NCBI GenBank assembly: GCA_964394585.1
Contig: CAYMYI010000129.1
Location: 1 to 11,085 of the forward strand
Length of the DNA stretch: 11,085 bases
Direction: 5' to 3'
Source: CAYUJH01 sp964394585
GTDB taxonomy: Bacteria > Bacteroidota > Bacteroidia > Cytophagales > Flammeovirgaceae
Part shown: piece after piece, positions 6,818 to 11,085 of the stretch
Layout: each line of letters opens with the position of its first letter
How positions within the stretch are numbered: position 1 is the stretch's first letter
The notes under the pieces: model-generated
The model's input: only the letters and a program-made list of their open reading frames with translations
Databases searched by the model: none
What the model was told of the DNA's origin: nothing
Translations under genes and position numbers: made by a program

Positions 6818-6850
6818 TTGTGTGTGTGATATTTAATTATGTTTAATTTG
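6818..6850 (+). promoter_or_regulatory. Candidate promoter of the GLPGLI/barrel pair
   Basis: TTG at 6818-6820 and TTAATTTG at 6843-6850 are 22 bases apart, which resembles the Bacteroidota promoter with one mismatch in the -7 element. The leader would be about 60 bases. This is a weak prediction. Confidence 0.3.
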
Positions 6851-6917
6851 ATGTTGCGTAATTCACTGACTATCAATAGCCTCACCCTTTAATTTTTATT
6901 GTATTACACAGATTATT

Positions 6918-7700
6918 ATGAAACTTCTCTCATCACTCCTACTGACCCTTATGGGCCTGCAAACGTATGCTCAAACCATTCAAGTAGAATATTTAGTAAG
7001 AGTAAATGCAAATAACAAAGTAGCTACTACCGAAAGTAAATATCTCTTAGAAATCAAAAATAACCAGTCTGTTTTCTATAACCTCAACCCCGATTTAGCC
7101 CAATATATCTATGCCGAAAACCCTTCGTTGGTGCAAATGGGGAGTAAAACAATGGTTTCTCTTGACGATCGCACCTATCAACAGGTTAGTAACTATAAAG
7201 TATTTAAAGATTATATCGCGAACGAAATTTACTCCGATAAATCGATTATGGGGAAATCGTTTGTAATCAACGATACCATTCCTAATATTCAATGGAATAT
7301 CGACTTCCAAAAAGATACGGTTATCTTAAACTATCCTTGCAAAAGAGCCACTGCAACGTTCCGAGGAAGAGAGTACGAAGCCTACTTCAGTGCAGAAGTC
7401 TATCCTTTCGGAGGCCCTTGGAAACTAGATGGTTTGCCCGGTATTATTCTTTCTGCCCGCAGTCTGGACGGTTATTTCCTTATCAGTCCGTTAGCAGCCA
7501 CATTAAATGCTAAGAGAGAAAGCCTCACCAATCCTTTTATTACCACGGATCCGAAAGAGTACGTAACATGGGAAGAGGTAGAAGCTTACACTGCAGAAAT
7601 GATGGAAAAAATTGCTAGAATGGCAAAAAGTGGCGTGAAAGTGAGCATCACCGATGGAATTGAGATTATGGCAGTCAACGAAGTTTCAACGCTTGAATGA
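6918..7700 (+). CDS. GLPGLI family protein (TIGR01200-like)
   Basis: This 260-residue exported protein has a signal peptide (MKLLSSLLLTLMGLQTYA, cleavage near residue 18-19). The family signature PWKLDGLPGIIL lies at 167-178. Just before it are the other typical blocks: NYPCKRATATFRGREYEAYFS (138-158, with C141) and VYPFGG (161-166). GLPGLI proteins are largely restricted to Bacteroidota and are probably periplasmic or outer-membrane associated; no biochemical function is established. They very often sit directly before genes for carboxypeptidase-regulatory-like, TonB-receptor-like barrels, as here. The stop codon overlaps the next start (ATGA at 7697-7700), so the two proteins are translationally coupled and probably made in fixed proportion. 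The ATG at 6918 begins immediately before the signal peptide. Confidence 0.92.
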   Translation: MKLLSSLLLTLMGLQTYAQTIQVEYLVRVNANNKVATTESKYLLEIKNNQSVFYNLNPDLAQYIYAENPSLVQMGSKTMVSLDDRTYQQVSNYKVFKDYIANEIYSDKSIMGKSFVINDTIPNIQWNIDFQKDTVILNYPCKRATATFRGREYEAYFSAEVYPFGGPWKLDGLPGIILSARSLDGYFLISPLAATLNAKRESLTNPFITTDPKEYVTWEEVEAYTAEMMEKIARMAKSGVKVSITDGIEIMAVNEVSTLE

Positions 7701-10366
7701 AGAGTTTTTACCTCCTGCTAATCAGCATTTTTTTTCTACACACGGGAATTGTGAATGCCCAAATTATTCGAGGTACGGTACAAGACGATTTGGGGAATCC
7801 GATAGTATACTCCACTATAATAGTAAAACAAACCGATAGTACCGGTGTAATGTTGGCGTACACTTTAGCCCGTGAGGGCGCCTTTGCTCTAGCGTTAGAT
7901 AGTTTTCCTCAGCAACTCTCCATAGAAGTACGAGCGGTGGGGTTTCAACCTGCTTACCAGCGGCTTTCCGTTGCGCTATCGGATACGCTACTGTATACAA
8001 CGTTCAAGTTATCAAAAATAGATACTAAGGAACTCGAAGAGGTAACAGTAAAAGCTAAAAAATTTGCCTTTGAAAAAAGAGGAGATACCACCGTATACAA
8101 TGTTGCTAGCTATTTAGATACAGAAACCAGTACTGTAGAAGATCTGTTGAAAAAGTTGCCCGGCGTTGAGGTTGACAAACAAACAGGAGCGGTTAAGTAT
8201 AAAGGGAAAGCGGTTGAAACGGTATTGCTAGATGGCGACAACCTCTTTGGGAATAACTACACGAAAGGCACCCAAAATGTAGGAGTTGACATTTTAGAAG
8301 CCGTGGAGGCAATTGAGCATTTTTCTGAAAATCCTTTATTAAAAGGAATAGAATCGAGTAATAAAGTGGCACTCAACCTTAAACTAAAAGAGGGGAAAGT
8401 AGACATATCGGGAAATGTGAGTGCCGGCGGAGCACTCGATGTTAACAAAGAGGGCAGGTATTTTGCTAATGCTTCGGTAGTTAGCGTGAGTAAAACCCAT
8501 AAAAGCTTTGGCAATGTTACCGCCAACAATATCGGAAAAGATGCAAAACCTTTAGAGTATAGTGCATTCGGGCAACTTGCCGAGCAGTATCAAGAACGTA
8601 GATTTTTAGCAACAGAACCCGTCACGAGCTCATTTTCTAGCCCTTTATCGGGCGAAAGGAGTAATCTTAACCAGCAGTGGGCACTCAATGGCAATAGTTT
8701 AATTAAGTTAGGCAAAAAGGCGTCGGTGCGTTTCACACTGTATGGAATAGAAGATCGCCAAAAAGCATGGCACACTAATCGAAGTGAAAACTCTATTCAA
8801 GAACAACAGTTTGTTTGGAGTAATACGCTCCAACTAGTAAACCAACCTCATCTGTACCGAGGTGATATCGTATTCAAATGGAATACTTCCGAGAATAGCC
8901 TGTTGGCATATGATGGTAAGGTAAGAACGCAACAAAATAACTTAGCTACGAATATCGTAGTGGACGATCGGCAAGAGTTTACTTCAAACGTTTTAAGTAC
9001 CAACCATTTTGGTAAGCATCGCATTACCTATACTCACCGTTTGGCTAGTAACAAAGCACTGCAAAGTCAACTTGTTTTGGCTCGTAACACCGTGAATCAA
9101 ACATATCAGCTAAATCCCTCCATTTTAGATACCCTGCGCTTTGCCAACGACACCCAAACCGTACACCAACAGAAAACAGTCGTAGAGTCTACCACAAAGT
9201 TGCTTATTTCTTCAGGAGCCTACAAAGCACAGCATACCGTAGGGTTCAATCATAGTGCAAATACGCTCAACAGTCAAGCACAAAGTACTATAGTGCAAAA
9301 AACTACCGATACTACCTATCACATAAACCGAGTGAATTTCTTGCAGTATTCCGCATTTCACCAGGCAAACCATCAGCTTATTTTAGGAAAGTGGTACGTT
9401 GGAGGAAGGTACGCCCTCCGCTACCTAAATCAGGTACGAAAGGATCAGGTTACGCCTACGGAAAGGCAAAGTACCCATTGGATTTTCGAGCCTTCTTTGT
9501 TCATCCAATATACCTTGAGTGAAATCTCGAGTGTAATGTGGCAGGTAGGCTATCTGCAATCAAACCTGCTAGAAGAGCACTTGCATACACAGCCGATTCT
9601 CACCAATAACCGCTCATACGAAAGCCACAACCCTGTACTGAGTTTACAGGAAACGTACCTATCAAGCTTATTATTTCAATCGATTGATTTGTTCAATCAG
9701 TTCCAGTTTTCCACTTCGGTAGGGATTCGCCGCCATAAAAGGAACTACTTCAGGCAGCTACGGGTAACACCGGAAATCACATCAACACACTTCGTTTTCT
9801 TAGACCAATTTGCCGATGAACTCCGAGCAAACATTGCCTTAAAAAAGTTTATCGATGTAATTAACTGCACTTTAGAGCTTAAATCGAGTACTTCTTACAC
9901 AAGTTATTTGAATTTTGTAAACGATACTGACCTACGAAAAAACGAAAACATCCTGTACGACGGAAGTTTCACGCTACGAACGGGCTTTTTAGGAACTTTC
10001 AATGCCGGCTATACCCTACGATATATACACAGCGTGGGTAAAACTGATATTGGCGATCGTTTTCAGAATACAAATTCTGTACATTCTATCACTGCAAAAA
10101 AGACATTTCCCAAACAGTGGAAACTAGAAGTATCTGCCGATTATTTTATCCCCAGCCATGCAGTGCCCTATAATACCCTACTATTTCTTAATGCAGAACT
10201 CGCTTACAACACCCCTAATAAAATCTGGAATTTGAGCATTAGAGCCCATAACCTCACCAATGAAACGGTATTTGAGCGAATAGCCGTCAACGATTTTTCC
10301 CAATCTTCCTTTCAATTTAATTTACTTCCTCGGTACGTAGGCTTTTTCCTTTCCCGAAAAATTTGA
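7697..10366 (+). CDS. Outer-membrane beta-barrel protein, TonB-receptor-like with carboxypeptidase-regulatory-like domain
   Basis: This 889-residue protein starts with a signal peptide (about 1-21, ending VNAQ). Residues 23-105 form a CarboxypepD_reg-like beta-sandwich (IIRGTVQDDLGNPIVYSTI at its start). Residues about 130-235 resemble the TonB-receptor plug domain, with the landmarks TVEDLLKKLPGVEVD (146-160), YKGKAVETVLLDGDNLFG (168-185) and a NKVALNLKLKEG stretch (222-233). The remaining 650 or so residues alternate in the manner of an outer-membrane barrel (OMP_b-brl_3 type) and end RYVGFFLSRKI. No clear TonB box was found before the plug, and the protein is shorter than SusC-type receptors (usually about 1000 residues), so import by TonB is not certain. 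It is coupled by a 4-base overlap to the GLPGLI gene, which suggests a joint outer-membrane role; the cargo is unknown. Confidence 0.92.
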   Translation: MKSFYLLLISIFFLHTGIVNAQIIRGTVQDDLGNPIVYSTIIVKQTDSTGVMLAYTLAREGAFALALDSFPQQLSIEVRAVGFQPAYQRLSVALSDTLLYTTFKLSKIDTKELEEVTVKAKKFAFEKRGDTTVYNVASYLDTETSTVEDLLKKLPGVEVDKQTGAVKYKGKAVETVLLDGDNLFGNNYTKGTQNVGVDILEAVEAIEHFSENPLLKGIESSNKVALNLKLKEGKVDISGNVSAGGALDVNKEGRYFANASVVSVSKTHKSFGNVTANNIGKDAKPLEYSAFGQLAEQYQERRFLATEPVTSSFSSPLSGERSNLNQQWALNGNSLIKLGKKASVRFTLYGIEDRQKAWHTNRSENSIQEQQFVWSNTLQLVNQPHLYRGDIVFKWNTSENSLLAYDGKVRTQQNNLATNIVVDDRQEFTSNVLSTNHFGKHRITYTHRLASNKALQSQLVLARNTVNQTYQLNPSILDTLRFANDTQTVHQQKTVVESTTKLLISSGAYKAQHTVGFNHSANTLNSQAQSTIVQKTTDTTYHINRVNFLQYSAFHQANHQLILGKWYVGGRYALRYLNQVRKDQVTPTERQSTHWIFEPSLFIQYTLSEISSVMWQVGYLQSNLLEEHLHTQPILTNNRSYESHNPVLSLQETYLSSLLFQSIDLFNQFQFSTSVGIRRHKRNYFRQLRVTPEITSTHFVFLDQFADELRANIALKKFIDVINCTLELKSSTSYTSYLNFVNDTDLRKNENILYDGSFTLRTGFLGTFNAGYTLRYIHSVGKTDIGDRFQNTNSVHSITAKKTFPKQWKLEVSADYFIPSHAVPYNTLLFLNAELAYNTPNKIWNLSIRAHNLTNETVFERIAVNDFSQSSFQFNLLPRYVGFFLSRKI

Positions 10367-10367
10367 T

Positions 10368-10402
10368 AAGTAGTTCCACACCCTCACAAAGCTACTTTTT
10401 TT
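10368..10402 (+). terminator. Probable terminator after the barrel gene
   Basis: AAGTAGT (10368-10374) can pair with GCTACTT (10391-10397), including one G-T pair, around a 16-base loop, and T residues continue to 10402. It begins 2 bases after the barrel stop codon and reaches the 3' end of the convergent small gene. The stem is short, so termination may be modest. Confidence 0.5.
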
Positions 10403-10652
10403 ATTCTTTCGCCGGGGGTTTCCGCATCACAGGGCGCGCGCGTTTTACGGTTTTAGCAACCACTTCCTGTTGTGCTTGTAAAGGATACTTTCGCCGTGTT
10501 TGGTTAATCCAAAATAACTTTTGTGCCGTAAAACTATCCGGATGCAGTTGCTTAAACTCATAGTGCCAGGTTTCCCAACGGCTGGCTTCTGCCTTTTTAA
10601 AAGCTGCACTATCTATTTTTTTGTGGGAAAGGTACTCTTCAAACGTTTGCAT
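10401..10652 (-). CDS. Small conserved-looking cytoplasmic protein, function unknown
   Basis: This 83-residue protein starts at the ATG at 10652-10650 (MQTFEEYLSHKKID). The frame continues upstream to a GTG at 10658, but ATG is preferred. It has no signal peptide or membrane segment. It is rich in K, R, E and Q, with the block HPDSFTAQKLFWINQTRRKYPL (about 37-58) followed by a basic, proline-containing tail ending KPPAKE. From memory, short proteins with a 'FEEYL..KKID..AF' start and 'SFTAQKLF.IN..RRKYPL' block recur in Bacteroidota, but I cannot name a family. The opposite-strand frame over the same bases looks like a shadow. It converges on the barrel gene and has its own candidate promoter upstream. 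A nucleic-acid or ribosome-associated role is possible from the basic tail, but this is a guess. Confidence 0.75.
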   Translation of the reverse strand: MQTFEEYLSHKKIDSAAFKKAEASRWETWHYEFKQLHPDSFTAQKLFWINQTRRKYPLQAQQEVVAKTVKRARPVMRKPPAKE

Positions 10653-10685
10653 ACACACACAAGGGCAATGGGGAAAATACTTTTA

Positions 10686-10720
10686 CAAAAGTAGTCGAAT
10701 TTTAGGCGTTTCTCGCCAAA
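10686..10720 (-). promoter_or_regulatory. Candidate promoter of the small minus-strand gene
   Basis: On the minus strand, TTTG (10720-10717) and TACTTTTG (10693-10686) form a -33/-7 pair with a 23-base spacer. The -7 motif fits TAnnTTTG exactly and lies 33 bases before the ATG at 10652. An imperfect dyad (TTaGGCG / CGCCaAA, 10702-10720) lies inside the spacer and could be a regulator site. Confidence 0.42.
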
Positions 10721-10753
10721 TGCAAACGTTTTCCCTGATTTTGAGTTTTCTAA

Positions 10754-10780
10754 TTGCTAACTTAGAATTATCTAAATTTG
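10754..10780 (+). promoter_or_regulatory. Candidate promoter of the metal-binding lipoprotein gene
   Basis: TAAATTTG at 10773-10780 matches the Bacteroidota -7 consensus exactly, with TTG at 10754-10756 upstream. The 16-base spacer is slightly short. The -7 motif is 16 bases before the ATG, so the leader would be about 10 bases. The overlapping palindrome at 10762-10775 strengthens the case that this is a regulated promoter. Confidence 0.55.
10762..10775. promoter_or_regulatory. Candidate DtxR/MntR-family operator
   Basis: TTAG-AATTAT-CTAA has the half-sites and 6-base spacing of the core of DtxR-type operators (TTAGGTTAGCCTAA). The arms extend to TTAGA/TCTAA. It overlaps the -7 element (10773-10780), so bound repressor would block RNA polymerase. 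The bases just downstream (TTTGCCTTAA, 10777-10786) also resemble one half of the Bacillus MntR site. The downstream gene encodes a metal-binding transport protein, which fits. No regulator gene is in the window. Confidence 0.5.
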
Positions 10781-10796
10781 CCTTAAATTTTTTAAA

Positions 10797-11085
10797 ATGA
10801 TACGCATAAAAACTCCTCGTTCGTACTTCTTCCTTTTTATACTTTGCATATTCTCAGGAGTTTGGACAAGCTGCCAAACCAGCTCACAAAACGAGGCAGG
10901 GCAACCGCTGCAAATTGTAGCCACCACCGGCATGATTGGCGACGCCCTCCGCCAAATTGTGCAAGACAAAGCCGAAGTAACTACACTTATGGGTCCTGGA
11001 GTCGATCCGCACCTCTACAAACCCACCCGCACCGACGTGGTCGCGATCAGCCGGGCCGACATCGTTTTCTACAATGGGCTCATGC
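10797..11085 (+). CDS. Metal ABC transporter substrate-binding lipoprotein, TroA/ZnuA-like (N-terminal part)
   Basis: The first 96 residues are present and the gene runs off the right edge. The protein starts with a lipoprotein signal peptide (basic MIRIKTPR, hydrophobic core, lipobox VWTSC with C26). The mature start reads LQIVATTGMIGDALRQI, a cluster A-I metal-binding protein N-terminus. The motif GPGVDPHLYKPTRTDV (66-81) contains H72, the first metal-ligand histidine of the TroA/ZnuA/PsaA family. It is followed by ADIVFYNGLM (87-96), where family members continue with a histidine-leucine-glutamate. The GPGVDPHLY form is closest to TroA-type Mn/Zn/Fe binding proteins, so manganese or zinc is likely, but the metal cannot be settled from this fragment. 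Permease and ATPase genes would be expected downstream, outside the window. Regulation by a metal-sensing repressor is suggested by the palindrome over its promoter. Confidence 0.93.
   Translation, partial: MIRIKTPRSYFFLFILCIFSGVWTSCQTSSQNEAGQPLQIVATTGMIGDALRQIVQDKAEVTTLMGPGVDPHLYKPTRTDVVAISRADIVFYNGLM

Noticed and set aside
10363..10563. 66-codon plus-strand frame after the barrel gene
   Set aside because: It starts at a TTG, reads as Ser/Phe/Cys-rich, and is antisense to the small minus-strand protein, which has better coding character.

Overview
The window looks like chromosomal DNA of a Bacteroidota bacterium, probably of the Cytophagia type. The evidence is a GLPGLI-family gene joined to a carboxypeptidase-regulatory-like/outer-membrane-barrel gene, lipoproteins with acidic residues after the lipobox, matches to the Bacteroidota promoter -7 motif TAnnTTTG, and A/T-rich start regions without clear Shine-Dalgarno sequences. 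No rRNA, tRNA, CRISPR array, insertion sequence, phage gene or integron was seen. Coding density is high and no gene-free stretch exceeds 300 bases.

Layout. Positions 1-299 (minus) hold the 5' end of a secreted Ig-like-domain protein. Positions 577-2436 (minus) encode a TrkH/KtrB-type K+ transporter with an N-terminal membrane extension. It lies 60 bases downstream of a small secreted LprI/DUF1311-like gene (2497-2940, minus). After a divergent intergenic region come, on the plus strand, an uncharacterised lipoprotein (3190-4086) closed by a strong terminator, a two-TM K+ channel with a C-terminal RCK domain (4258-5328), and a mitochondrial-T2-like acetoacetyl-CoA thiolase (5483-6664) closed by a second strong terminator. 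Next is a translationally coupled pair, a GLPGLI protein (6918-7700) and an 889-residue TonB-receptor-like outer-membrane barrel (7697-10366). A small conserved-looking minus-strand protein (10401-10652) converges on it. The window ends in the first 96 residues of a TroA/ZnuA-like metal-binding lipoprotein (10797 onward).

How the genes fit together. Two K+ proteins (TrkH and the RCK channel) lie about 1.8 kb apart on opposite strands. The gene next to the channel is a thiolase that keeps the residues which, in human T2 thiolase, bind the activating K+ ion; a functional link is only a guess. The GLPGLI/barrel pair probably works in the outer membrane. The metal-binding lipoprotein has a promoter overlapped by a TTAG-N6-CTAA palindrome like DtxR/MntR-family operators, so metal-responsive repression is likely.

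No clearly new multi-gene system is visible. The best leads are the degenerate nucleotide-binding motif and altered filter of the RCK channel, the candidate metal-regulator operator, and the dyad upstream of the GLPGLI pair.
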